Shown here one piece after another: positions 32,545-39,932 of a DNA stretch of 40,042 bases; the stretch's first letter is position 1; the number at the start of each line of letters is the position of its first letter. Both the position numbers and the translations under genes were made by a program. The notes under the pieces are model-generated. The model saw only the letters and a list, made by a program, of their open reading frames with translations, made no database searches and had not been told where the DNA came from. This DNA is from a virus: positions 1-40,042 of the IMG/VR virus record IMGVR_UViG_3300033148_006006; one strand, written 5' to 3'.

Positions 32545-33921
32545 TTATTGCTCTTCTTCCTCTTCCAATTCCTCTTCATCGATTTCTTCCTCTTGACCTT
32601 CAAGCGACTCCGCAACCTGTTCTATATCTTCAGCAGTAAAATCCATAAACTTTCTTAAGAATATTTCAAATGGCATATATGCATCCGCCCCAGAGGTAAT
32701 ATATTTCTCTAATGCATCCATCTTCAATTTAATTACTTCAGCCCTGTCCTTTTCTGTTGGAGCTGAAACATCTGGCCACTCCACAGTATATTCTTCCTTT
32801 GGAGCTGTAAGAACTTTAACCTCAATCATTTTATCAACGAAGGGTCTTAGTATCATAGGCTCACAGAAATCTTCCCTCCGTTCTGCAACCCTACTATTCC
32901 AAGCGGTTTCATCCTGGGTGCTTGCAAGATTTCCTCTTTCCGAACCCAATAAGATTCTTTGGGGTATGGCTTTCCCGCCTGCAATCAAACTAATCAAAAT
33001 CTCAAAATGCTTACTTGGATCGGCTACTTGTTGTGTTAATGATTCAATAGTAATACCCTGCAATCTTATGTATCGCTGAAGATTATGCATATAGTTTTGA
33101 ATTTCATCTTCAAGATCAGCTTTCTCCTGTGGCCCAAAAGTAGCATCTGAATCCGCTTTTAATCCGTATCCGGGAAATGCCCCCCTCCAAAACATTTCAG
33201 CCGAACCCCCTGCTATCAACTCCAAATCTTGCAATCTATTTAAAACAGATTTTAGTCTTGGTGTTCCATGAACATCATCATTAGTCAACCCTTCTGCAAT
33301 ATGAATAACCCTACTATTATGAACAGGAATATCCTTTGTCCCAGCAGTACTTCCTGACTGTTTCATTTTAATAACATAAGTCTCTGGCAAACCGTATCTT
33401 ATATCTTGCTTATCTCCTACCCAAGTTTTAATAATAGCATTCTCCTGTGTATAAGGAATTAAATAAAGAAGCTCTGTTGCTGTATCGACCGGTTCTATCA
33501 ATTTCTTTCCGTCTTTAAACCCCATCAACAAAACTCCATACTCCCCTATACCACTGATTCTGTCTGCCCTTAAGAGATAATGCCATACCTTAAAATCCTT
33601 GACAAGGGTAATCCATTCTTTATCGAAAGGCGTTTCCTCATCCGTCTTTTCTGATATGACAGGTTTCTTTTTCCAACAAGCATCGGGATAAGCTTCTACA
33701 ACACGTTTTGCAATATCCTGTCTCTGATATCTTGCATTATAATGATCAAATGTTGGAGATTTGACATAGCCAAGAGCTTCATAAAGATCTCGGTTTGAAC
33801 CAAAAGACATTCCCAACTGGGATGCATACTTTGCTCTTTCTACAAGAGCAGAAGCCAATGACCTGAAACTCCATCCTCCATCATCTGTTCCTTCTTTTAT
33901 ACTTGTAATTTTGGCAACCAT
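32545..33921 (-). CDS. Portal protein (DUF1073-like)
   Basis: 458 residues from ATG 33921, chosen because GGGAGGTGTTCA is just before it; a TTG ten codons earlier lacks a site. The DUF1073-like portal pattern is seen: RYQRQDIAKRVVEAYPDACW, RADRISGIGEYGVLLMGF, YLIPYTQENAIIKTW, VIHIAEGLTNDDVHGTPRLKSVLNRLQDLELI, PQRILLGSERGNLASTQDETAWNSRVAERRE. The C-terminus is very acidic (EEEIDEEELEEEEEQ). It forms the dodecamer at the head vertex through which DNA passes, following the terminase genes as usual. Confidence 0.9.
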   Translation of the reverse strand: MVAKITSIKEGTDDGGWSFRSLASALVERAKYASQLGMSFGSNRDLYEALGYVKSPTFDHYNARYQRQDIAKRVVEAYPDACWKKKPVISEKTDEETPFDKEWITLVKDFKVWHYLLRADRISGIGEYGVLLMGFKDGKKLIEPVDTATELLYLIPYTQENAIIKTWVGDKQDIRYGLPETYVIKMKQSGSTAGTKDIPVHNSRVIHIAEGLTNDDVHGTPRLKSVLNRLQDLELIAGGSAEMFWRGAFPGYGLKADSDATFGPQEKADLEDEIQNYMHNLQRYIRLQGITIESLTQQVADPSKHFEILISLIAGGKAIPQRILLGSERGNLASTQDETAWNSRVAERREDFCEPMILRPFVDKMIEVKVLTAPKEEYTVEWPDVSAPTEKDRAEVIKLKMDALEKYITSGADAYMPFEIFLRKFMDFTAEDIEQVAESLEGQEEEIDEEELEEEEEQ

Positions 33922-33961
33922 TGAACACCTCCCAACTTGCTGACAAGGCAAAATGTATAGA

Positions 33962-34298
33962 TTAAACTCCTTTTCCTTTTATTAACTTAAAATTACTCTC
34001 ATCAACAATTTCAGTAATCTCAAAAGTATCCAAGAGGGTAGTTCTTTCCTTATCTGAATATATATATAGCAAAATGGCGTACCATCATGTATATCTGGGC
34101 TTTTCGTTATTGTGACATAATAAATCTTATTTTTTTAAGATATATTGGCATAGGACAATTAATCTTATGAAATTCCAAACAACATTCTAATGAGGAATAT
34201 TTATGATTCACCAAATTCTTGGACCTACCTACATCCAAAGTAACAAGAGTATTTGAACCAACTTCAGTATAGTCAGAAAAATCTTCAATTTTTTCCAT
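33962..34298 (-). pseudogene. Small unknown gene apparently frameshifted at an A7 run and a TA repeat
   Basis: ATG 34298 (AAGGAGGTGTTCA before it) gives 63 residues to TAA 34107. Two later stretches in the other frames read on smoothly: KIYYVTITKSPDIHDGTPFCYIY, then SDKERTTLLDTFEITEIVD to a stop at 33962. The breaks fall at a run of seven A (34130-34136) and at an alternating TA repeat (34058-34068), both slippage-prone. So a protein of about 110 residues may be broken, phase-variable, or affected by sequence errors. Family unknown. Confidence 0.5.
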
Positions 34299-34309
34299 TG
34301 AACACCTCC

Positions 34310-34528
34310 TTACGCAGGAACCATTACAAAATATTTTGATTCTTCGGCACAAGTCAGCCATTGAGCGTTCTTTGGTAGTGGATGGCTTAACTTTATTTCC
34401 TCAAAAAATGTTTGTAGTTCACTATTATTATTTACTTTTCTTTGAGCGCATATTTTTGTGCTACCATCTCTAAACTGATGGTGTAACTGAATTAAGCAAG
34501 ACTTCTTTAATTTTAGATATTTATTCAC
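34310..34528 (-). CDS. Hypothetical protein after terminase
   Basis: 72 residues from GTG 34528, one base past the terminase stop. Reads MNKYLKLKKSCLIQLHHQFRD and ends LPKNAQWLTCAEESKYFVMVPA. AAGGGCGGG lies 10-12 bases upstream, inside the terminase end. Mixed alpha/beta; no family recognised. It may be distantly like the next small gene (both end in a '(C/H)P(L/M)P...' strand pattern), but that is weak. Confidence 0.5.
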   Translation of the reverse strand: MNKYLKLKKSCLIQLHHQFRDGSTKICAQRKVNNNSELQTFFEEIKLSHPLPKNAQWLTCAEESKYFVMVPA

Positions 34529-34529
34529 G

Positions 34530-35924
34530 TTACCACGTTCCCGCCCTTTTAGTTCTAACCAATTTGTTGAAAGCGCCCGCTGCCGCATCCCACTGATCTT
34601 TAAATTTGCCTGTAGGAGCTTTCTCATGTTCATTAATAAAATCCTTTGTCCAGTCAGCAATCAACACTTTCACATTACCAGCTTCTACCTGAACAGCATA
34701 AGGTTCCGCCCTTACTTCTTTTGCTCCTGTCGCCCTTTCTGTATGTATTTTAAAACCAGCTAAATTAAGAACAGTACTCTCCGCTGATTCTTTCCCCCCC
34801 GATCCTGGTTCTTGCTCAACCCAAATGACAACATTAGGGCCATCTAACTCAGCCGTCTGTTTAATCATCCTTTCTCTTTTAGGGGCAGCCCATTGCCCTT
34901 TTACTACATCAGATACTCCAAATGTTCCATCAGCAAATTTAAGAAAAAGAACTCCCGCAGTTCTTGCTCCTCCACCTTCTGTTCCCGCCTTATCCCAATA
35001 CCGGACAGAACTAACAGCCGGGGGAAGAGCATGAACCAAAACAAAGTTAGCGACTTCAAATAAACCGCCGCCCCGAGGATGAGGTCTTTGTTGGAGTTGA
35101 CCCGCCGTTGCATACGTTCCTAATTCCTTTTCAAGTTTCTCTAATTCCTTTTCCCCGTACCGCTCTGGACATAAAGGCTCTCCCTCTTTTGTCCGAGGAT
35201 CTTTGAACGACAAAGGGGTTTTAGTAAATAATTTCTTCCTTTCCAATTCATACCTGGCAGGCAAACAAAGATGAACATATCCTATTTCCTTCTCTAATAC
35301 ATGACCCGACAAATCAGCTTCATGGGTTCTTTGCATTATAATTACTTTTGATCCTGTTTTGGGATTATCAAGCCTTGTACTCATTGATTCGTCCCACCAT
35401 AAAATCGTTCCTCCTCTCACAGCCTCCGATTCGGCTTCCTTAATATTATGGGGATCATCACTTACAATACGACTCCCTCCCTCCCCTGTTCCTACCCCTC
35501 CTACCGATGTTGCTATTCTATATCCTGTTTTATCATTATCAAATCTTACTTTCTGATTCTGATCTGTTACTATTTCAAACTTATCCCCCCATCTTTGTTG
35601 ATACCAATTTGATTGGATTACATTTCTACATTTTCTGGAATCCCGTATTGACAGAGCCTCAGCGTATGAAGAATAAAGCCATCTGGTTTCAGGACGTTTT
35701 GTCCATTCCCATGCTGGCCACATTACTGAGGCTGATATTGATTTGGTATGTCTTGGAGGAATATTGATTATAAGGTTTTGTATTTGATGATTAGTGACAG
35801 CCATTAAATGCTCACAAATAGCATCCAAATGCCAACCCCATATAAGGTCGTTCTTTGGCTCCACTATATGCCAGGCTTGTTTTATAAAATGATTTAAATA
35901 ATCCTCAGCCAGAATCTTGTTCAC
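34530..35924 (-). CDS. terL: Terminase large subunit
   Basis: 464 residues from GTG 35924; the open frame reaches back to a TTG at 35990, but homologues start near MNKILAEDYLNHFIKQAWH. ATPase: NIPPRHTKS (54-62, Walker A variant) and RIVSDDPHN with Asp156-Asp157 (Walker B). Nuclease: SVRYWDKAGTEGGG with Asp311, IWVEQEPGSGG, and DQWDAAAGAFNKL at the end. This is the Terminase_6-type motor that cuts and packages DNA. Overlaps the small-subunit gene end by 20 bases (or 86 with the longer start). Confidence 0.93.
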   Translation of the reverse strand: MNKILAEDYLNHFIKQAWHIVEPKNDLIWGWHLDAICEHLMAVTNHQIQNLIINIPPRHTKSISASVMWPAWEWTKRPETRWLYSSYAEALSIRDSRKCRNVIQSNWYQQRWGDKFEIVTDQNQKVRFDNDKTGYRIATSVGGVGTGEGGSRIVSDDPHNIKEAESEAVRGGTILWWDESMSTRLDNPKTGSKVIIMQRTHEADLSGHVLEKEIGYVHLCLPARYELERKKLFTKTPLSFKDPRTKEGEPLCPERYGEKELEKLEKELGTYATAGQLQQRPHPRGGGLFEVANFVLVHALPPAVSSVRYWDKAGTEGGGARTAGVLFLKFADGTFGVSDVVKGQWAAPKRERMIKQTAELDGPNVVIWVEQEPGSGGKESAESTVLNLAGFKIHTERATGAKEVRAEPYAVQVEAGNVKVLIADWTKDFINEHEKAPTGKFKDQWDAAAGAFNKLVRTKRAGTW

Positions 35925-36669
35925 TGCTTCCAATTCCAGGTATCGTTGTCCCTGGGTTGAGCTGACTAAGGAAAGAGGCAAACTGTTCAAGTTTTTCCCT
36001 CCCTAAATTTAAGGATCTGATCTGCTCTGATTTTACATCAATTTCTATTCTGTGAGTTTTGATTTTCTCCTCTTTAACATGAAGATATTCATGAAGCAAT
36101 CCAAAATATTTCATTCCAAGTTTAATGGCTTCTACTTTAGGATGGGTTTTTATTTCTTTTAATACTCCTATTTGATGTCTATCTTCTCCCTGACCATCAA
36201 ATAATTCTGTTACTTTAATACTTGCTATTGCAGCCGCTTGTCTTTCTGTCCATTCGCTAATAGGCTTCAATGTTCCATCATCCTCATAAAGATCCTGTAC
36301 ATTAAAAAAGGAAATGGATGCTAATTCTAAAAGAAGCCTTTCAGCTGTCAGATCTAAATCTTTAAACCTTTTATTAAGTTTATCTAATCGATCTTTCATC
36401 AATTCATTAATACGGCGCCTAACTTTTTTTAATTGGAAAACTTGCCATCCAGCAACTCCTTTTACCTTTTCAGAATAACCAGCTCTTACTCCTGCTTGGG
36501 AAATATTCATATCAACAATAAACTCGCGACAAAATAATTCTTGCATTTCAGTAAGGCCCCCATTGCGGACAGTCCTTCCAGGGGTAGCCATTGTACCTAC
36601 TTGAAGGCCTGTACTTGAATTCCTTTTATTATTTTTCCCATTACCATTTTTTCTTCTTCTATATTCCAT
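35905..36669 (-). CDS. terS: Terminase small subunit
   Basis: 254 residues. After a basic, Asn-rich start come LTEMQELFCREFIVDMNISQAGVRAGYSEK (about 39-68), the helix-turn-helix of Terminase_2-type small subunits, then long helices (RRINELMKDRLDKLNKRFKDL) and a HPKVEAIKLGMKYFGLLHEYL piece typical of the family's C-terminal part. It recognises packaging DNA and stimulates the large subunit. It lies between the HNH gene and terL as in many cos/HNH-type phages. Confidence 0.88.
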   Translation of the reverse strand: MEYRRRKNGNGKNNKRNSSTGLQVGTMATPGRTVRNGGLTEMQELFCREFIVDMNISQAGVRAGYSEKVKGVAGWQVFQLKKVRRRINELMKDRLDKLNKRFKDLDLTAERLLLELASISFFNVQDLYEDDGTLKPISEWTERQAAAIASIKVTELFDGQGEDRHQIGVLKEIKTHPKVEAIKLGMKYFGLLHEYLHVKEEKIKTHRIEIDVKSEQIRSLNLGREKLEQFASFLSQLNPGTTIPGIGSSEQDSG

Positions 36670-36681
36670 TTTATATTCTCT

Positions 36682-37530
36682 CTACACGCACAAACTTCGT
36701 CTTGTTAAATCTACATATTGGCATCCCATTTCTGCATGCACTGATTTATGACATACATCACATAAAGTAATACCCATATCAACATCTGCCGACATCAAAG
36801 GGTTTTGATATATACCTTCCAAATGATGGGCTTCTAAATTTTCAGTAGTTCCACATCTTTGACAAGTATAATCATCTCTTTCTAAAACCAAGGCGCCCCA
36901 TTCAGCTTGATCGGGTCTTGAATTATCCGGACCTTCTCCTTTACGATATTTACTTCTACCATATATTGAACAATTATGTTTGCATTCTTCTGAACAATAA
37001 AAATTATTGCCTCCTCCTACTGAATTTATAACTATTAATCTTCTTGAAACCTCCCCAGTAGTAGGAGTAAACCATTTTCTACAACTACTTTCTGTACATT
37101 TGACTTGGAGGTATTTAAAATTATTAGGATCCCTCCTTACTTCTTCACAACAATTAATTTGATAAGCATAGGTATCATAAAGAGCTGGTTGTTTTCCATA
37201 TTGTATTCCATAACATTTTTGACATAATCCATGCGATGCATGAGGAATTGCAGTCAGTCCACATTCAACACAATGCCACTTTTTAGGTCTATTTCTTCTC
37301 TCAAACCAAGTATCATAACATCTTCCACATAAACCCTTTGCCTTATGAGGAAATTTAGTTGTTCTACAATTTGAACAAAATCCATAATACCTCCAAGTCT
37401 CTTCTGGAATCTCTTTTCCTCTTTTTCTTTTGGAATAACATTCTCGACATAATCCATCTTCTTTATGAGGTGAACTATCCTTTGCACAGTTCATACAACA
37501 AGAATATTCTTTACTCCATCCTTTTGCCAT
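36682..37530 (-). CDS. HNH endonuclease with three tandem zinc-finger repeats
   Basis: 282 residues. Three repeats of CxxC-N6-H-N5-CxxCY: Cys12/15-His22-Cys28/31, Cys52/55-His62-Cys68/71 and Cys87/90-His97-Cys103/106. A fourth Cys-rich zone covers 127-187. The HNH fold ends the protein: YTCQRCGTTENLEAHHLEG (221-239) and LCDVCHKSVH (256-265). HNH proteins beside terminases assist DNA packaging in HK97-like phages; free-standing homing nucleases are the other option. First gene of the leftward operon; AAAGGAATCTGAA precedes the ATG. Confidence 0.85.
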   Translation of the reverse strand: MAKGWSKEYSCCMNCAKDSSPHKEDGLCRECYSKRKRGKEIPEETWRYYGFCSNCRTTKFPHKAKGLCGRCYDTWFERRNRPKKWHCVECGLTAIPHASHGLCQKCYGIQYGKQPALYDTYAYQINCCEEVRRDPNNFKYLQVKCTESSCRKWFTPTTGEVSRRLIVINSVGGGNNFYCSEECKHNCSIYGRSKYRKGEGPDNSRPDQAEWGALVLERDDYTCQRCGTTENLEAHHLEGIYQNPLMSADVDMGITLCDVCHKSVHAEMGCQYVDLTRRSLCV

Positions 37531-37797
37531 TTCAGATTCCTTTATAAATCTCCAATTTTTTACTCCATAATAATAAAGAAAAAATAAAGGAAAATAAAGG
37601 ATTTTTTATGTTTTTTTATGTTTTTTTTACATTTCTTTATAACCCCTTGATATCAGGATATATTTTTTTTTGGTTTTTTTAAAATCATGATTAACCCATT
37701 GATATTATTAGAAAATCAGGATTTGACCCTATATAACCTATTGATATCATTAGTCTTTTTTTTCTTGAAAAACTTGATTTCTTTGTTTTGATGGATT
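37531..37797. other. AT-rich divergent region between leftward and rightward genes
   Basis: About 270 bases with no gene. Long A/T runs, a weak minus-strand promoter-like pair (TTTATT, 17 bases, TATTAT near 37598-37570) before the HNH gene, and three copies of an operator-like repeat. It is the switch between the late leftward genes and the rightward group. Confidence 0.6.
37640..37752 (+). repeat. Three operator-like repeats with TTGATATCA cores
   Basis: Three 19-base copies: TAACCCCTTGATATCAGGA (37640-37658), TAACCCATTGATATTATTA (37692-37710) and TAACCTATTGATATCATTA (37734-37752). Start-to-start distances are 52 and 42 bases, close to whole helix turns. TGATATCA is a perfect 8-base palindrome in copies 1 and 3. 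They sit between the two divergent gene sets, as regulator sites would, and are related to the leader and trailer repeats to the right. Confidence 0.7.
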
Positions 37798-37802
37798 ATA
37801 AT
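37774..37802 (+). promoter_or_regulatory. Strong rightward promoter
   Basis: TTGATT (37774-37779), exactly 17 bases, then a perfect TATAAT (37797-37802). It is the best promoter sequence seen in the window. Its -10 overlaps the palindrome at 37798-37820, so repressor binding would block it. Confidence 0.8.
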
Positions 37803-37820
37803 GTTCAGCATGAACATTAT
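37798..37820. promoter_or_regulatory. 23-bp palindromic operator over the promoter -10
   Basis: Arms ATAATGTTCA and TGAACATTAT match over all 10 bases, with a 3-base centre GCA. It covers the -10 and likely start point of the rightward promoter. The TGTTC...GAACA core recalls dimeric phage repressor or LexA-type sites, but no repressor gene is in the window. Confidence 0.75.
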
Positions 37821-37837
37821 AAATTATACAAAAGGAG

Positions 37838-38377
37838 GTGATCAAAACAAATCCAGGATTTCCGTCTTAACCAAGGAAATGAAAAAAGCCCGAAAGGGAT
37901 CTTGACCGAAAGGATGAACCGGCGGCCGGAACTCAAGATAAAAAATTTTAGAAAAGATTTTTTCACAACGGGTTGCAACCCCAGATAAAAAATTGCCCGT
38001 TTTACAGTTTAGACGGAAATTTCCATAAAGGAAAATAAATTTGAAACTGAGGAAGATTTGCAGACTCCCTTTACTCAATGAAAAACAAAATTGCAAAATA
38101 ACAAACCTTCCACAAACCTTCCAACATACCACTCTAAAAATTTAATCATCTATTTTCCTACCTCATCGCCACGGGTTCTCAATTGACCATAAACGAATTG
38201 GACTCCGATCAAGAGGAACTTGGTCATGTATAACTCATAGCTGAAATGGTCATGTTAAATGCCATTGTCTCTGTCATGATAGAAGAGACCAGAACAGCCG
38301 AGCCTTTAGAAAATTCCCTCAGGGAATAGTTCAAGACAGCTAAAAAAAAATTAAATAGCCAACTAATTTTTCATTGA
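37838..38377 (+). pseudogene. Possible decayed gene: one frame broken by eleven stops
   Basis: Behind a perfect AAAGGAGGTGATC site, a single frame from GTG 37838 to TGA 38375 gives protein-like pieces between stops: KKPERDLDRKDEPAAGTQDK, RFFHNGLQPQIKNCPFYSLD, TGSQLTINELDSDQEELGHV, then LIAEMVMLNAIVSVMIEETR followed by TAEPLENSLRE. All three stop types occur, so a changed code would not fix it. It may be a dead regulatory gene, or an untranslated control RNA whose sequence only looks coding. Nothing else gene-like was found in 37803-38402. Confidence 0.35.
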
Positions 38378-38402
38378 GAATTGATGATTTTGATTTTTAT
38401 AG

Positions 38403-38447
38403 AAACCACAACTAATTTATTTGGATACCTGATTAGTTGTGGTTTTT
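38403..38447 (+). terminator. Perfect 14-bp hairpin terminator
   Basis: AAACCACAACTAAT (38403-38416) pairs without mismatch with ATTAGTTGTGGTTT (38432-38445) across a 15-base loop, followed by five T in all. It lies about 600 bases behind the operator-controlled promoter and just before the first rightward gene, so it may stop or attenuate that transcript. Confidence 0.85.
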
Positions 38448-38465
38448 AATAGGAACCAAAATTAT

Positions 38466-38484
38466 TAACCCTTTAATACAAGGA
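38466..38484 (+). repeat. Leader repeat (copy 4 of family) with ribosome site
   Basis: TAACCCTTTAATACAAGGA directly before the gene at 38493; its end is the AAGGAG ribosome site. The same leader is found before the genes at 38892 and 39378. Confidence 0.8.
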
Positions 38485-38492
38485 GAAAGAAA

Positions 38493-38801
38493 ATGAAAAA
38501 AGAAATGACAACAAGAGAGGATTACGAAAAGATAATTGCCATTGATACAGCAGAGGACTATTTTGATCAAGTAAAACACTCTCTCAAAAGTGCCATGGAA
38601 GAACTTGAAAGAAACCATAAACATTGGAAAGATGCTCTTGCAGGGGGAACATATCCAGATGGTTCTCCATTAAATAAAAGTCTTATTATTAATCAAGTCA
38701 TTTGGACAGTTCATACCGTGCAACAAATTAACCTTCATCATGAATTAGCAGCAAGAGCAACAGCAAAATTAGCCAAGACATTTGATATTAAATCTTATTA
38801 A
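38493..38801 (+). CDS. Hypothetical helical protein in repeat-flanked cassette
   Basis: 102 residues, mainly helical: MKKEMTTREDYEKIIAID, ALAGGTYPDGSPLNKSLIINQVIWTVHTVQQINLHHELAARATAKLAKTF. The His/Gln-rich middle helix is unusual. No family recognised. The leader repeat supplies its ribosome site, and its TAA stop is the first three bases of a trailer repeat, so the gene is exactly framed by related repeats. Confidence 0.65.
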   Translation: MKKEMTTREDYEKIIAIDTAEDYFDQVKHSLKSAMEELERNHKHWKDALAGGTYPDGSPLNKSLIINQVIWTVHTVQQINLHHELAARATAKLAKTFDIKSY

Positions 38802-38860
38802 TCTTTTGATAATAAGGGAATCAATTTATTTTGGTTCCTTTTTATGAATGGATTAATTTT
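38798..38860 (+). repeat. Trailer repeat unit A with terminator-like stem
   Basis: About 60 bases nearly the same as 39599-39661. It starts TTAATCTTTTGATAATAAGG, then AAGGGAATCA (38814-38823) pairs with TGGTTCCTTT (38832-38841, with G-U pairs), followed by T, making an intrinsic terminator just after the gene. The first bases are the gene's stop codon. Confidence 0.75.
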
Positions 38861-38864
38861 TTAT

Positions 38865-38883
38865 TAACCCTTTAATGCAAGGA
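38865..38883 (+). repeat. Leader repeat (copy 6 of family) with ribosome site
   Basis: TAACCCTTTAATGCAAGGA, one base different from copies 4 and 7, placed 8 bases before the ATG at 38892. Confidence 0.8.
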
Positions 38884-38891
38884 GAATGAAA

Positions 38892-39065
38892 ATGAAATCA
38901 ATCACGCTGAGCCTATTAAAAACCAGAATATTATATGAGAAACATATTAAAAACCCCATGCCAGCAAATATGCCCTACTATCGGGCATTAGAAGAATTAG
39001 TTAAAAAGTTTGGAGCTGACAATTTAGTTATTATGAAATATCAAATGAAAGGAGAGAGAAAATGA
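38892..39065 (+). CDS. 57-residue hypothetical protein
   Basis: ATG behind the leader repeat (AAGGAGAATGAAA). It reads MKSITLSLLKTRILYEKHIK, has a Met/Pro-rich middle (NPMPANMPYYRALEEL) and ends KYQMKGERK; its TGA overlaps the next ATG, and its last codons hold the ribosome site AAAGGAGAG for that gene. The 'ALEELVKKFG' helix looks like a small phage-type domain, but no family is recognised. Confidence 0.6.
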   Translation: MKSITLSLLKTRILYEKHIKNPMPANMPYYRALEELVKKFGADNLVIMKYQMKGERK

Positions 39066-39286
39066 GAACAGAAAAAGAAATTGAAAGGATGTTAGGTCGA
39101 GTAATAAATGCCAATGGAGAGATAGAAAGAAGAAATAAAGAACAAAGACAGAGAAAAGAAATCTTATACGGCATGATGCAAATTCTTCATTGGATAAGAA
39201 AAGATGGAGAAAATCCTGAAGAACAGAACCTTAACCTGATCACTCGAATTGCTAAATTGGCAGAGGTTCCAGCGGAAAAGTTATAA
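39062..39286 (+). CDS. 74-residue charged helical hypothetical protein
   Basis: Starts in an ATGA overlap with the 57-residue gene and follows AAAGGAGAGAGAAA. Very rich in Glu, Arg and Lys in the first 33 residues (MRTEKEIERMLGRVINANGE, then IERRNKEQRQRKE), then LYGMMQILHWIRKDG and a short C-terminal helix. A small coiled-coil or nucleic acid-binding protein is possible; no family recognised. The 64 bases after it carry no trailer repeat, unlike the two other cassettes. Confidence 0.6.
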   Translation: MRTEKEIERMLGRVINANGEIERRNKEQRQRKEILYGMMQILHWIRKDGENPEEQNLNLITRIAKLAEVPAEKL

Positions 39287-39350
39287 GAAATTTTAATTTA
39301 TTAACTACAAAGATTAGAACATTTTCCTTTTGGCAATTGGCCTCTTTAAT

Positions 39351-39369
39351 TAACCCTTTAATACAAGGA
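39351..39369 (+). repeat. Leader repeat (copy 7 of family) with ribosome site
   Basis: TAACCCTTTAATACAAGGA, identical to copy 4, placed 8 bases before the ATG at 39378. Confidence 0.8.
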
Positions 39370-39377
39370 GAGAGAAA

Positions 39378-39602
39378 ATGAGATTCACAATGAAAAACAA
39401 TCACGCTTCAATGACTCCAAGAAAACATATCATTGGAGAAGAGTACATTGGATGCCGAACAGGCAGTAGTTCAAATGGATTAACAGGAATTCTTGTTCGT
39501 TGTTATGTAACAGTAAATGGGCCGTATAGAAATCCTGCTTATATTCTTTTATGCGAGGACGGCAAAGAGAGATCTTTTCAAAGAATAGTAAAAAGGTATT
39601 AA
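39378..39602 (+). CDS. 74-residue hypothetical beta protein in repeat-flanked cassette
   Basis: Reads MRFTMKNNHASMTPRKHIIG then EEYIGCRTGSSSNGLTGILVRCYVTVNGPYRNPAYILLCEDGKERSF. The strand-turn pattern suggests a small barrel, like short phage proteins that adjust other enzymes; no family recognised. Framed by a leader repeat before and a trailer repeat after, with its TAA forming the first bases of the trailer. Confidence 0.62.
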   Translation: MRFTMKNNHASMTPRKHIIGEEYIGCRTGSSSNGLTGILVRCYVTVNGPYRNPAYILLCEDGKERSFQRIVKRY

Positions 39603-39661
39603 TCCATTGATAATAAGGGAATCAATTTATTTTGGCTCCCTTCTTGAACGGATTAATTTTC
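39599..39661 (+). repeat. Trailer repeat unit B with terminator-like stem
   Basis: Near copy of 38798-38860. AAGGGAATCA (39615-39624) faces TGGCTCCCTT (39633-39642) with one mismatch; base changes against unit A mostly keep pairing (G-U to G-C). The T run is weaker, so termination may be partial. Confidence 0.75.
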
Positions 39662-39739
39662 ATTTTATCAACTTCTAAAAAATTAATATTTAAACCGGTA
39701 TGACTGAGAAATTAAACACTATAAACGGGAGGTAGAGAA

Positions 39740-39886
39740 ATGTTACGATCACAAATAAGACAAATCAGGCGTCTTGAAAAAGCTATTGATGAGATGATAA
39801 AAATCCAAGATGACGGACACGGCAATGACACAATAGCTCGAATATTAGAGATGCTGAACCATGAAATTACAAACAGGAGAATATGA
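39740..39886 (+). CDS. 48-residue helical hypothetical protein
   Basis: ATG behind GGGAGGTAGAGAA, a strong ribosome site without the leader repeat. It reads MLRSQIRQIRRLEKAIDEMI, then KIQDDGHGNDTIARILEMLN and a short basic end. It is helical with basic and acidic faces. Its TGA overlaps an ATG of a 9-codon frame (39883-39912) that is probably only a coupling leader. No family recognised. Confidence 0.6.
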   Translation: MLRSQIRQIRRLEKAIDEMIKIQDDGHGNDTIARILEMLNHEITNRRI

Positions 39887-39932
39887 AAAAAACCCCCAAC
39901 CATACGCCTTAGGGCGCGAAAGGAGAAGGAAA

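Noticed and set aside
28082-38377. A changed genetic code (TGA or TAA/TAG as sense)
   Set aside because: The in-frame stops at 28082 and in 37838-38377 suggested it, but TGA, TAA and TAG are used as ordinary stops at many coupled gene junctions in the window.
37531-38402. CRISPR-like array suggested by the repeats in the control region
   Set aside because: Repeats are 19 bases, uneven in sequence, irregularly spaced and located at gene edges; no cas gene.
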